From: Acidobacteriota bacterium
GTDB taxonomy: Bacteria; Acidobacteriota; Blastocatellia; Chloracidobacteriales; JADJPF01
Direction: 5' to 3'
NCBI GenBank assembly: GCA_016213785.1
Contig: JACQZQ010000003.1
Coordinates: forward strand, 62,001-126,000
Length of the DNA: 64,000 nt
The position numbers and the translations under genes were made by a program. The notes beneath the pieces were generated by a model. It was not told where the DNA came from, searched no databases, and was given only the letters and a program-made list of their open reading frames with translations. This document shows, piece by piece, positions 1-8,633 of the stretch. The stretch's first letter is position 1. Every line of letters begins with the position of its first letter.

Positions 1-614
1 ATAATGCAGGTCGTTCCATTCGACGTGCTATTGAATCAAGTTATGATAGATTCCATGACTTTGAAAGAACTATGCAACTTAACTATTTTGGTGCATTACG
101 TCTTACAATGGGCTTGCTGCCTAAAATGGTTCAACAAAAACGAGGCCAAGTTATTAACATTTCATCAATAGGTGTTTTAACAAATGCTCCAAGGTTTTCA
201 GCTTATGTAGCTTCAAAATCAGCACTTGATGCTTGGACTCGTTGTGCTGCATCTGAGTTTGTTGATGTAGGAATAAAATTTACTACTATTAATATGCCTT
301 TAGTTAGAACCCCTATGATTGCACCTACTAAACTATATAAAAATGTTCCTGCTCTTTCACCTGAAGAAGCAGCAGCTTTAGTAACAGAAGCTATTGTTTA
401 TAAACCTGTTCGTATTGCAACAAGACTTGGGGTTTTTGGAGAGGTATTGCATGCTTTAGTTCCAAAGATTGCACAAATTGTTATGAATACTAGTTTTCGT
501 ATGTTCCCTGACTCTGATGCCGCAGCAGCAAAGAAAGATGGTGATAAAAAGCCTTCTCAAATGACTACAGAACAAATTGCACTCCAAGAATTACTACGCG
601 GAATTCACTTCTAG
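1..614 (+). CDS. SDR-family reductase, C-terminal part (5' end outside window)
   Basis: This short-chain dehydrogenase/reductase gene enters the window already open: the frame of the internal ATG at 72 is open back to base 3 and encodes an NAG motif followed by a [17 protein letters not shown] stretch. The Rossmann SDR core shows the catalytic Ser in INISSIGV and the YVASK catalytic Tyr/Lys pair. From memory the NAGRSIRR and [12 protein letters not shown] segments strongly resemble the C-terminal reductase domain of mycobacterial AcrA1-type fatty acyl-CoA reductases, so the whole protein may be a longer multidomain enzyme reducing fatty acyl-CoA with NADPH; the N-terminal part cannot be seen. 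It ends in a TAG at 612-614, just before a perfect 14-bp hairpin shared with the convergent aminotransferase gene. SDR assignment is firm; the substrate is inference. Confidence 0.85.
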   Translation, partial: NAGRSIRRAIESSYDRFHDFERTMQLNYFGALRLTMGLLPKMVQQKRGQVINISSIGVLTNAPRFSAYVASKSALDAWTRCAASEFVDVGIKFTTINMPLVRTPMIAPTKLYKNVPALSPEEAAALVTEAIVYKPVRIATRLGVFGEVLHALVPKIAQIVMNTSFRMFPDSDAAAAKKDGDKKPSQMTTEQIALQELLRGIHF

Positions 615-633
615 ACGTTTTTAACGAATAAAA

Positions 634-670
634 AATTTAGGAGCTAGATATTTTACCTAGCTCCTAAATT
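634..670. terminator. Hairpin between convergent genes
   Basis: A perfect 14-bp inverted repeat (634-647 with 657-670, 9-nt loop) lies between the convergent SDR and aminotransferase genes. Read on the minus strand it is followed by a run of T, so it most likely terminates the aminotransferase transcript; on the plus strand the T-run is weaker but it may act in both directions. Confidence 0.8.
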
Positions 671-710
671 ACTTAAAACTTAAATTTTATTTTAACTAAT
701 ATTTTTATAG

Positions 711-2060
711 TTAGTTAGATTGTTGGGCAGCACCAAGAGCTTCATCAAAAATACGAAGTGCCGTGTCAACATCATATTCATCAATAATTAATGGCGGAGA
801 AAATCTTATAGTACTTTCTCCTGCACCTTGTAAGATTAAACCTCGCTTAAATGCTTCTACTTCAACTCTATCGCGTAATTTAGCATCAGGTTTATTTGTC
901 TCTTTATCTGAAACTAGCTCTACACCTATCATTAAACCTAAACCACGAACATCAAAAACTATGTTTGAGTATTTTTCTGCAATAGGTTTTAAGCCTTCTA
1001 ATAAACGCTCGCCCATTTTACGGGAATTTTCAAGTATTCCATTTTCTAAAAGCTCAAAGGTTTTTAATGCTGAAGCAATAGCTACAGGATTTCCACCAAA
1101 AGTTGAAGCATGTGCACCTGGATGCCAGTTCATAATATCAGCCTTAGCAACTGTAGCAGATAGAGGTAAACCTGATGCAATTCCTTTTGCTAAACAAAGA
1201 ATATCAGGAACAACACCTGTATGTTCACAAGCATACATTTTGCCTGTACGACCCATTCCAGCTTGGACTTCATCTGCTATTAATAGAATTCCATAGCGAT
1301 CACATAAAGCACGTAATTCATGTAAGAAATTAGCTGGAGGAACAACATAACCACCTTCACCTTGAACGGGTTCAACAACTATTGCTGCTACTTCATCTGG
1401 AGGAACTGTAGTCTTAAATAGTCTATCTTCAATCATTTTAATAGATTCCATCGCGCAATCCTCTGGGCTACCTTTATACCTTTTAGGATGTGGATAAGGA
1501 ACATGTGTTACGTCTAGAGCTTGACGACCAAAGCCTAAACGTTGAGTACTACGAGAACTTGTTAAAGATAAAGCGCCTAGAGTACGACCATGAAAGCTAT
1601 TAAAGAAAGCAATAAATTTATGACGACGACGTGAAAACATAGCAAGTTTAAGGGCTGTTTCTATTGCCTCTGCCCCAGAGTTGCCAAAATGTACACGTTT
1701 AGGATAATTTCCTGGTGTAGTTTCTTCTAGTTTCTTTGCTAAATCAGTAATAGATTCAAAATAATAATCTGTGCTTGAGATATGAACAAAATCAGATGAT
1801 TGTTCACTAATAGCTTTAAGAATTTCAGGATGAGCATGTCCTGTAGCAAGAACTGCTACACCTGCATTAAAGTCTAAAAACATATTTCCATCTACGTCTT
1901 CAATCACACTACCCCGACCACGTTTGATTACGAGTGGATAAGTGCGTGTATAACTTGGAGAAATATATCGAGCATCTTTTTCTAAAATAGTTTTGGCTTT
2001 TGGGCCAGGTAGTTCTGTTTTAATTAATGGAGCACGAAACTCTTTTGCAATACTAGTCAT
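711..2060 (-). CDS. Class III PLP aminotransferase, acetylornithine/4-aminobutyrate aminotransferase family
   Basis: This is a 449-residue fold-type I PLP enzyme that moves an amino group, probably from the omega position of ornithine, lysine, GABA or a related compound, to 2-oxoglutarate. Visible family marks are NSGAEAIETALK around residue 127, the phosphate-binding SFHGRT near 155, VVEPVQGEGG near 228, the PLP-nitrogen-binding Asp in IADEVQAG (about 263) and the Schiff-base lysine in LAKGIASG (about 292). Length is normal for the group. A strong ribosome site (AAAAGGAGA) precedes the ATG. It stands alone on the minus strand, ending at a bidirectional hairpin. Exact substrate cannot be fixed: this subgroup includes archaeal-type omega-aminotransferases annotated as GabT, and no arginine or GABA genes are adjacent, so no gene symbol is given. 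Confidence 0.9.
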   Translation of the reverse strand: MTSIAKEFRAPLIKTELPGPKAKTILEKDARYISPSYTRTYPLVIKRGRGSVIEDVDGNMFLDFNAGVAVLATGHAHPEILKAISEQSSDFVHISSTDYYFESITDLAKKLEETTPGNYPKRVHFGNSGAEAIETALKLAMFSRRRHKFIAFFNSFHGRTLGALSLTSSRSTQRLGFGRQALDVTHVPYPHPKRYKGSPEDCAMESIKMIEDRLFKTTVPPDEVAAIVVEPVQGEGGYVVPPANFLHELRALCDRYGILLIADEVQAGMGRTGKMYACEHTGVVPDILCLAKGIASGLPLSATVAKADIMNWHPGAHASTFGGNPVAIASALKTFELLENGILENSRKMGERLLEGLKPIAEKYSNIVFDVRGLGLMIGVELVSDKETNKPDAKLRDRVEVEAFKRGLILQGAGESTIRFSPPLIIDEYDVDTALRIFDEALGAAQQSN

Positions 2061-2476
2061 AAAATTCTCCTTTTAGATCTCTTAGATCTTAAAAATAAAA
2101 GTAATAAATAGACATATCTCTAGCTTTTTCCAAAAGAAAAATGTCTAAGGCTAAGTTAGTTGAAGTTATTGGATTTACAAGATTTACAAGATTTAGAAGA
2201 TTTAGGAGAATTTAAGATTAGTCACCAAAGAGGCTAGCACGGATTTCTTGAGGATTAAAAATAGTAAAGAAACTATTTAATTTTTTTTGAAGAAATATTT
2301 GTTTATTTGACATAATTTTTATAGGAAAACTTTCAAATTGGTAGAACCATTATGCCTTAAACTTTTTTTGTTGCCAAGTAGGAGAAAGCCTAAAGCTCGT
2401 CATAAGTTTTTTAATAAAACAGATTTATCGCTAGGCTAAAAAGGCTTATTTATCTAAATCACAAAATATTTAGTCT
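2061..2476. other. Intergenic region with a 9-bp tandem repeat and two possible micro-ORFs
   Basis: Four degenerate copies of a 9-bp unit (gatttacaa/gatttagaa/gatttagga) run from 2172 to 2207. The repeat lies in a possible 24-codon plus-strand frame at 2141-2215 whose product would end in a basic Phe/Arg-rich tail, without a convincing ribosome site. On the minus strand, 2218-2313 is a possible 31-codon frame beginning MSNKQIFLQ. Neither has good translation signals, so I do not call them genes. The rest is AT-rich and holds nothing I recognise. Confidence 0.4.
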
Positions 2477-3736
2477 TTACCTGGTTTCTTCTGAAGTTAA
2501 AAAATATCTCCTTCTTTCAATTAATATTGCTGAGGCTATATTTGCATTAGTATGGTAAGTAGGTGCAAAAGGATAGTTTATATTGCAAAAAATTGCTTGC
2601 TTAGAAATGGGAGGTTTACTAGTTTTAGAAGCAGTTTTTTCTTGTGCAGGAGCTATAACCCTAACAATACGAAAACTTACTTGAGCCGTTCGTGTTGATT
2701 GGCTAGCAGATTGACGAGAAGTAACTTGACAGCTTTCTAAATCCTCTAACCAACTACCACCACGTATAACACGCTCATCACCTTTTTCAGGCCCATAAGC
2801 CTTTTGAGGTGGATTAGGGCTATATTCATAAAAATTAGGATCATACCAGTCATAACACCATTGAGCTACATTGCCCACTAAATCTTGTACACCAAAATTA
2901 TTAGCTGGTTGATAGCCTACTGCTTTAATAAAAAGTTTAGCTGCTTGTATTGTACTTTCACGATTATTGTTAACATTATAGTTTATTTTCTCTTTATCTA
3001 TCTTATCCCAAGGAAATAATCCCTCTTTTAACCCTCCACGAGCAGCATATTCCCATTCCGCTTCTGTTGGTAAACGGTAAGGATGAATTTTTTCTACATA
3101 TACTGGGGCAGATTCTTCACCATCTTCGTCTTCTATTTTTATTTTTTCTTTTATAGGCGCATTTTTAACAACAGAAGAAAGCCAAAAACAATAAGCCTGT
3201 GCATCTTCATAGCTAATCCAGATTACAGGGTAATTATCTCTACCTGGGCCTGCAAAGCTTTTCCAAGATATTTTATTTTTATTCTCAAACTCAGTAGGGT
3301 TTTCTTCTGCTTTAGTACGATATTTAGTTTCTGTAACAAATTGGGCAAATTGTTTATTAGTAATAGGGTATTTACTTATTTCAAAACTAGGAACTATAGT
3401 TAAGTGTGCTGGCCCATTATCGCTTTTACTATCTTTTAACCCCATCTGAAATTCTCCTCCAGTGAGTTGAACCATTTCAGGCATTTCTATTTTCAAAGGA
3501 GGTTTTTCTTTTATAACTGCGAGTGGAGGAACTACAGACAAGTTTCTTGCAGCAATTTTTTTAGTAAGATCTACTTTTGGCCTAATAAAAATTTCTGTTG
3601 CTGAGGAAGATTTAGAAGCAGAAATACGTGGAGCCGCTTGAGCAAAAGTAATGTAATTACAAGTTAATATTAAAGTTATGCTAAAGGCTAGTGATTTTAA
3701 TAGCGAGCTAGAGCAACTCTTAAGCGTACTAGTCAT
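2477..3736 (-). CDS. Exported formylglycine-generating-enzyme-like (SUMF1/FGE-sulfatase) domain protein
   Basis: The 419-residue product starts with a classic signal peptide (hydrophobic residues about 14-32, then AQA), so the domain acts outside the cytoplasm. The FGE-sulfatase fold is clear from TGGEFQMG, PITNKQFAQF, YRLPTEAEWEYAARGG, DLVGNVAQWCYDWYD and the closing RGGSWLED and SFRIVR segments. Genuine formylglycine-generating enzymes have a Cys pair just after RGGSW; here the first position is Glu and only one Cys (in ESCQ) remains, so oxygen-dependent sulfatase activation is unlikely and a binding or structural role is more probable. It has no DinB-like helical domain, so it is not an EgtB sulfoxide synthase although egtD lies just upstream. 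About 55 residues after the domain are unassigned. Confidence 0.85.
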   Translation of the reverse strand: MTSTLKSCSSSLLKSLAFSITLILTCNYITFAQAAPRISASKSSSATEIFIRPKVDLTKKIAARNLSVVPPLAVIKEKPPLKIEMPEMVQLTGGEFQMGLKDSKSDNGPAHLTIVPSFEISKYPITNKQFAQFVTETKYRTKAEENPTEFENKNKISWKSFAGPGRDNYPVIWISYEDAQAYCFWLSSVVKNAPIKEKIKIEDEDGEESAPVYVEKIHPYRLPTEAEWEYAARGGLKEGLFPWDKIDKEKINYNVNNNRESTIQAAKLFIKAVGYQPANNFGVQDLVGNVAQWCYDWYDPNFYEYSPNPPQKAYGPEKGDERVIRGGSWLEDLESCQVTSRQSASQSTRTAQVSFRIVRVIAPAQEKTASKTSKPPISKQAIFCNINYPFAPTYHTNANIASAILIERRRYFLTSEETR

Positions 3737-4179
3737 AGTAAATCCTCCAAAAGCTATAAAAAATTAATAAAAAGCTATAAAAAATTAATAAAAATTTGAT
3801 GAAATTTGATAAAACTTGATACTAAATACTCAGTAAACTAAAAAAGCATAGATTCTTAATTTTTAAGCCCCAAGGGAGCGAAATATTTGTAGCCCAGTGC
3901 CTAAGCGCTCGGGTTTTGAGTTAGTTAGCTCTTCAAGCCCCAGCGGGGTGACATAATAAGTATTCTAAGCTATTTTTTTATTCTTTCTCCGCTTTGCGGC
4001 TTTTTCTTCTAATTCACTACATTCCAAGGGTTTACACCTTTGGTTACAATTATGTCGCCCCTTTGGGGCTTGGGAGATAAGAATTTAGTCTTACTTACTT
4101 TACGTTGTACTAAAAATTCACCAATAAATTTTTCTCAAAATAATCTTTTTTTGTCAATAAGGCATTTTAAGAAAGGGGT
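3737..4179. repeat. Palindromic repeat cluster (REP-like) and 21-bp tandem duplication
   Basis: Directly upstream of the FGE-like gene a 21-bp unit (aagctataaaaaattaataa plus a) is repeated perfectly at 3751-3771 and 3772-3792. Further on, an aagcccc...gggg unit followed by a cgacataat-like tail appears three times: plus strand at 3865 and 3935, and inverted at 4049-4071. Two of the copies are followed by GTA.CC...GGGTTT-type second palindromes (about 3889-3915 and, inverted, 4021-4049). This looks like a nested REP/MITE-like palindromic element. No transposase frame is present. GC content is visibly higher than the flanking DNA. Confidence 0.65.
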
Positions 4180-5139
4180 TTATTTTTTTACTAATAAATA
4201 ATGAACACTAAACAATTTAGATGGGTCTGTCCATACTTTGGTTGGAACAAAATTTGCTTTTTTTGCTAAATCTTGAAATTCTTTAATTTCATATTTGTAA
4301 GAGTTTTCTGTATGTATATTTTCCTTTTCTTCTATTTTAATTTCTATATTATCAATATTTACTACTTGATTTTTAAGACTTAAAATATGCATTTCTATAC
4401 ATCCATCTTTTTCATTATAAAAAGCTTTATGAGAAAAATTTGATAAATCAAAATTAGCATTCAAATTACTATTTATTCGTACTAAAAGATTTAGGTTAAA
4501 TTCAGCAGTTATACCTTTTTTATCATTATAAGCAGCATTAAGTATTTTTATATCTTTTTTTAAGTCAACTCCAATTAATAACCCATCGCCTTGATTTAAC
4601 ATATTTGAAGTATTAATAAGTAGTTTTTCAGCATCTTTATGATCTAAATTTCCAATAGTTGAGCCAGGAAAAAAAACTACTTTTTTTGCAAAATTAACAT
4701 CTACTTCAGGTAGTTTTAGAGCTTTAGTGTAATCTGCGCAAACAGCAATAATTTCTAGGTCTGGATAATCTTTAGATAACTCTTTAGCATCAGCAAAAAG
4801 ATAGTCTTTAGAAATATCTATGGGCATATATGCTAAAGGTTTATCAAGCATATTTAATAAAAGTCTAATTTTTTGACTACCACCACTTCCATATTCAATC
4901 ACTAAAGCATTTCTACCAACTAACTCACGAATTTCTTCTTTGTATTTTTCAAATATAGATAGTTCTGTACGAGTTGGATAATATTCTTCTAATTCACAAA
5001 TTTGGCTAAATAATTCTGAACCTCTAGAATCATAGAAAAATTTACAAGGTAATTGTTTAGGCGTTTTGTTTAGCCCAAAAATTACCTCATCTCGAAAATT
5101 TTCTAACTTAGGGTGAAAGTCATGTAGTATTAGACCCAA
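4180..5139 (-). CDS. egtD: EgtD, L-histidine N-alpha-methyltransferase (ergothioneine biosynthesis)
   Basis: EgtD trimethylates the alpha-amino group of histidine to hercynine with three S-adenosylmethionine molecules, the first committed step of ergothioneine synthesis in the cytoplasm. The 319-residue length is typical. The N-terminal FFYDSRGSELFSQI and EEYYPTRTE, the SAM-binding EYGSGGSQK (about 82-90), FFPGSTIGNLD (about 156-166, its Asn matching the histidine-binding Asn of the mycobacterial enzyme) and the C-terminal TENSYKY, where Glu and Ser match the selectivity residues, all fit. The reading frame begins with TTG behind AAAGGGAAA. It follows the solute-binding gene by 34 bases and probably shares its transcript. 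No EgtB (DinB plus FGE) or EgtC/EgtE gene is in the window; the neighbouring FGE-domain protein is exported and lacks DinB. Confidence 0.92.
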   Translation of the reverse strand: MGLILHDFHPKLENFRDEVIFGLNKTPKQLPCKFFYDSRGSELFSQICELEEYYPTRTELSIFEKYKEEIRELVGRNALVIEYGSGGSQKIRLLLNMLDKPLAYMPIDISKDYLFADAKELSKDYPDLEIIAVCADYTKALKLPEVDVNFAKKVVFFPGSTIGNLDHKDAEKLLINTSNMLNQGDGLLIGVDLKKDIKILNAAYNDKKGITAEFNLNLLVRINSNLNANFDLSNFSHKAFYNEKDGCIEMHILSLKNQVVNIDNIEIKIEEKENIHTENSYKYEIKEFQDLAKKANFVPTKVWTDPSKLFSVHYLLVKK

Positions 5140-5173
5140 AATATTTCCCTTTCTTTAATATATTTTTCTTAAT

Positions 5174-6382
5174 TTACCTTGTAGCTTGAGAACGCTGCCA
5201 AAGAGCAATTAAGTTATTTATAACCTCAGCTTTTGGAGGATCACAAGTTGAACCTGGCTCAATTTTTAACCCATATTTTTCATACATAGTAAATGGACTT
5301 TCTGGAAACTTGATAGGAACATTAGGATTAGCAGGGCGAAATCCATGCACTAAAGATTGCTTCTGTATAGGTTCACTAAGTAAAAAATTTAAAAATAACT
5401 CTGCTGCTGCTCTATGTTCTTTACTACTCCAAGTAGCATCAATGATATAGTAAGGATTATCACTCCACATATTTTGTCTAGGATAGACTACACGAAGTTC
5501 TCCCCACCGACCTTGAGCATTTTTTAATTGATCAATAGCTACATTTTCATAAACAAATACAGCATCAAAGGATGAAGGCCCTTTTAATACCATTTCTTTC
5601 ATCATTGTTCCTGTGCTATCAGCCAAACCATTAACCCCTTTTTCAAGCCCTAACATCCAATCTTGAAACTTAGAATCTAAAATATCTTTTAAGCCTAGAG
5701 CTTTAGTTTTATTAGTATAATCATATCCCATAAGTACTAAAGTCATAAGCCCGCTATTAGATTTACTAGGGTGAGTGTGTCCAACCTTAAAAAGCCCCCA
5801 TTCAGGTTTATTAGCAAGAGTTGCCCAGCCTCCTTTTTCTTTTAATGCGGCTTCTATAGTGGTAAATGTTAGGTTTTGCTTTTTTGATATAAAAGCTTGA
5901 TAACGTTCATCCCACATTACAAATACCATAGGAGTAAGCGCTAGACTTTCTTCTTTAAATATTGGGTTATTGCTATATTTAACTTGCCAATCTTGTATAA
6001 AGGTTTCCTTATAAAGCGAGCTAGCAGGCGACCAAACATGGATTTTATTATCACCTGCTACTAAAGCTTGTGCCCCTTCTTGAGAACCTTTAGGAATAAG
6101 GTTTATTTTAATTTTTTCTCCATCAGGAGTTTTAGCAAATTCTTGTGCTGCCCACTCAAGCCAAGTCTTCTTTTCTGTTCCATAGGCGATGCCTATTTCA
6201 ATAGTATTACCCTTCCATTGATTAGAACTACTTGAGTTAGAGTTTTTAGGGTCATTTGGGCTATTACCTGGGTCAGATGAATTTGATGGCTTTGCTAAAA
6301 AATAATACCCACCAGCAAGACACCCAACAATTACTATTAAAATAACTAGTTTACCAACAAAAGGCATTTTATCTTCTGCCAT
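5174..6382 (-). CDS. Membrane-anchored extracytoplasmic solute-binding protein
   Basis: The 402-residue product has a short cytoplasmic start, one hydrophobic segment (about 11-30) ending in an IVGC sequence that could be a lipobox, and a Ser/Asn/Pro-rich linker. The rest is an ABC-type bacterial extracellular solute-binding fold: IEIGIAYGTEKKTW, VWSPASSLYK, LALTPMVFVMW, WGLFKVGHTHP, SNSGLMTLV and a YYIIDATWSS segment. It is a clear paralogue of the next gene upstream (shared GTEK/GSEK-W, PEWG, GHTHP, SNSGL), but lacks that protein's VWA domain. The two are separated by 29 bases and presumably co-transcribed, with egtD following. No permease or ATPase is adjacent, so it may sense or scaffold rather than import. 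Ligand unknown. Confidence 0.85.
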   Translation of the reverse strand: MAEDKMPFVGKLVILIVIVGCLAGGYYFLAKPSNSSDPGNSPNDPKNSNSSSSNQWKGNTIEIGIAYGTEKKTWLEWAAQEFAKTPDGEKIKINLIPKGSQEGAQALVAGDNKIHVWSPASSLYKETFIQDWQVKYSNNPIFKEESLALTPMVFVMWDERYQAFISKKQNLTFTTIEAALKEKGGWATLANKPEWGLFKVGHTHPSKSNSGLMTLVLMGYDYTNKTKALGLKDILDSKFQDWMLGLEKGVNGLADSTGTMMKEMVLKGPSSFDAVFVYENVAIDQLKNAQGRWGELRVVYPRQNMWSDNPYYIIDATWSSKEHRAAAELFLNFLLSEPIQKQSLVHGFRPANPNVPIKFPESPFTMYEKYGLKIEPGSTCDPPKAEVINNLIALWQRSQATR

Positions 6383-6411
6383 AAATTATTCTCCTAAGTA
6401 AACTTAAAGAG

Positions 6412-8097
6412 TTAAAAGAAAGTAGAAATTTCCTTAAATACAGCTTGAATATTTTCTGGTGTTCCTTTGTATGACTTGGCCTGTGTCGCATCAGCAATAG
6501 ACTTTAATATATCTTCTTTTGCATCAGCCCCATAAGCAATAGTAAAAACTCTAATAGTGTTTTTCTCATTATCAAAACGAATGTCTTCCAATAGTTTTTG
6601 AAGCTTTATATAACGGCTATCTGTATCTGCACCATCAGTTAAAACAACAATTGCAGAAATTTTACCTTCTTTAGGGTTTTGTAACATATATTGATGGGCT
6701 GCACTAATTGAATCATAAAGTGCTGTACCTCCAGCAGGAAAGAAACCTTGCACCGTATTAAGCGCGCTTTGACGGTCTTTTTCCATAAGTAAATCTTTTC
6801 CTGACCACCCATATGCAGTATTAAAAGGCAAAATAGATAAATAATCTTTATCTCCTAGTATACTAATTAACTGTTTGGCTCCTTCTTTAGCATTAGACAT
6901 TCGGTTTTGTTCTTTCATACTGCCAGATGTATCAAAAACTAAAATAATATTAGAGTGTTTTTTATGCTGTTTCCAAAGATTAATAATACTATCCATCACT
7001 TCTACAGAAGGCACTTGAAGTATAGTCTTAGGCTCTTTAGAATCTACACCATGTGCTTCATCAATTGGTGAAGTAACTGCAATATTAGGATCTCCAGGGT
7101 GAAAACCATATTTTAAGGTCTTTTCTTGTTGCAAGCGATCAAGTAAAAATTTGATATAAGCTTTTGCTGCTTCTTGATGTTCTTGACTTACCCATTCTCT
7201 TTCAACAATACCTATAGGATGGTCACTCCAAAAGGTTCCTTCCTTAGGATAAATTGCTACTATTGGAAGCGGCAACTTATATTGAGGTGAATAAGAATCA
7301 ATTACATTATTTTCATATAAAACAGCAGCACTTAAATATGCAGGGCCATTAGCAAACATTTTTGAACTAAAAAAACCTGTAGAAGTACCATAATGAACTA
7401 CTGCTTGCTCAATACCTGCTAAATAATTACTAGTTTTAGGGTTATCTATATCAGCTTTAGCTAAATCCGCAGTTTTTCCGGTAGCAGCATAAATTGTAGC
7501 AAATAAAGAGATTAACCCACTATTACTATATTCTGGGTGAGTATGCCCAAACTGAAAGCGTCCCCACTCAGGATGACCATAAGCTGCCCATCCTTGAGGA
7601 TTACGAGCTAAGTCTAGAATTTCTGCCCATCCAATAGGCTTTTTACCCCACCCTATAGCCTCCGCCATTGGTTTCCACATAGCTATTACTACAGGAGAAA
7701 GCATTAATGTCTCTGTATTGCCAACAATATTTTTATTTGTTTTAGCTTGAGATTGAGAGTTGCCTATTTTAATAAAAGCCTCAGATGCAGGGCTAACAAT
7801 ATGGGTTTGACGACTATTATTAAGTATTTCAGCTATACAATCTCCTGAACCCATTGCAATAGCATTAACCGTAATTTTTTTACCATTGCTAATTTTTGTA
7901 TTAGAAGAATTAAATACTTGGGTTACATCTTTAATCCAATCTTCTTTTTCTGATCCATAAGTAAAAGTTAACTCAATAGTGTTTTGATCAACTTTTTTCT
8001 GATCATTATTTTTATCACTCTCTTGTGGCTCACATGCCACTAGAGCTAGTGATAATATAAGCAACATACAAAAAATATAAAACAGTTTATGTAACAT
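6412..8097 (-). CDS. Lipoprotein with solute-binding domain and C-terminal VWA domain
   Basis: The 561-residue product opens with a lipoprotein signal: a hydrophobic run to LALVAC, so Cys22 would be lipidated and the protein held on the periplasmic or outer face. Residues about 40-375 form a solute-binding fold like its downstream paralogue (TYGSEKEDW, VSPASEAF, PEWGRFQFGHTHP, SNSGLISL). From about residue 382 a von Willebrand A domain follows with an intact MIDAS: DTSGSM, the Thr in PAGGTALYDS and Asp in VLTDGADTDS. VWA domains with MIDAS bind divalent metal and a protein partner. Together the pair could be a ligand-gated surface assembly; this is inference. A long untranscribed gap lies upstream, so this is the probable first gene of a VWA-SBP, SBP, egtD transcript. 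Confidence 0.88.
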   Translation of the reverse strand: MLHKLFYIFCMLLILSLALVACEPQESDKNNDQKKVDQNTIELTFTYGSEKEDWIKDVTQVFNSSNTKISNGKKITVNAIAMGSGDCIAEILNNSRQTHIVSPASEAFIKIGNSQSQAKTNKNIVGNTETLMLSPVVIAMWKPMAEAIGWGKKPIGWAEILDLARNPQGWAAYGHPEWGRFQFGHTHPEYSNSGLISLFATIYAATGKTADLAKADIDNPKTSNYLAGIEQAVVHYGTSTGFFSSKMFANGPAYLSAAVLYENNVIDSYSPQYKLPLPIVAIYPKEGTFWSDHPIGIVEREWVSQEHQEAAKAYIKFLLDRLQQEKTLKYGFHPGDPNIAVTSPIDEAHGVDSKEPKTILQVPSVEVMDSIINLWKQHKKHSNIILVFDTSGSMKEQNRMSNAKEGAKQLISILGDKDYLSILPFNTAYGWSGKDLLMEKDRQSALNTVQGFFPAGGTALYDSISAAHQYMLQNPKEGKISAIVVLTDGADTDSRYIKLQKLLEDIRFDNEKNTIRVFTIAYGADAKEDILKSIADATQAKSYKGTPENIQAVFKEISTFF

Positions 8098-8504
8098 TAC
8101 TTACTCCATTGTTTAGGGACATTGTTTTAGCTTTTAATATTAACTTAATGTAAATAGTTAAAGTTAGAAGTAAATTTTAATTACTAGTTTAATAATTATA
8201 TTTTTTTATATATCATATCTATATCATATCAAAGCTACTATACTACTAGTTGTAACTTAAATGTAACTAATAAGTGAAAGAAATTTTACTTGACTAAAAA
8301 ATTTAATAAGTCAAATAGCAGGACTAAATAGCATTTCTATATTTAGCAAAAATAAAAAGCTAGACATTAGCAGTAGTTCAACTTATCCTTTCTTGACATT
8401 AAAACAGGTTAATGTCACCATATTGACATTTCTAGCCTGTCTTAACTAAAAGGCTCTCTTTTAATTTTTTATTAATCAAACAACATAGGAGGGATAGCAC
8501 TATT
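8098..8504. other. AT-rich intergenic region with a palindromic operator-like site
   Basis: Most of this stretch is AT-rich and featureless. Its last part carries a perfect inverted repeat, TGACATTA at 8394-8401 and TAATGTCA at 8410-8417 with an 8-base spacer, and a third TGACATT at 8424-8430. Two of these overlap TTGACA, a good -35 hexamer, so the site looks like a regulated promoter for the small gene at 8505; the -10 element is not obvious. Confidence 0.45.
8394..8430 (+). promoter_or_regulatory. Candidate operator/promoter upstream of small membrane protein
   Basis: An 8-bp perfect inverted repeat (TGACATTA / TAATGTCA) plus an extra TGACATT half-site one helical turn and a half away. TTGACA hexamers at 8393-8398 and 8423-8428 suggest a -35 element embedded in a repressor or activator site. 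The binding protein is unknown. Confidence 0.35.
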
Positions 8505-8633
8505 GCCAGAGCTTTTTCTGAGCTTTTGTGCTAAAGGCTTTATGGTATTTTATATAGTTTTAGCGTCTTTAGTGATAATGGTGGTTGTACTTTTAGTAGA
8601 GATTTTTTATGCAGTAAAAGCTAAGATCTAGTA
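8505..8633 (+). CDS. Small single-pass membrane protein (42 aa), hypothetical
   Basis: A frame of 42 codons opens with TTG ten bases after AGGAGG and ends at TAG 8631-8633. It could also start at ATG 8544. The translation begins MPELFLSFCAKG and then contains one uninterrupted hydrophobic helix (MVFYIVLASLVIMVVVLLVE) followed by a basic tail (VKAKI), the usual orientation cue for a single-span inner-membrane protein with its C-terminus in the cytoplasm. An 11-bp hairpin follows immediately and overlaps the stop codon. The combination of ribosome site, membrane helix, upstream palindromic site and terminator argues for a real gene. I do not recognise the family; size resembles small regulatory membrane peptides. 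Confidence 0.55.

Noticed and set aside
763-1296. Plus-strand 177-codon frame inside the aminotransferase gene
   Set aside because: It is entirely antisense to a gene with clear class III aminotransferase motifs and has no ribosome site or recognisable domain.
2172-2207. CRISPR-like array
   Set aside because: The 9-bp units are contiguous without spacers; no array of repeats and unique spacers occurs anywhere in the window.
2477-3736. EgtB sulfoxide synthase
   Set aside because: Contains only the FGE domain, has a signal peptide, and lacks the DinB helical domain with its metal-binding histidines.
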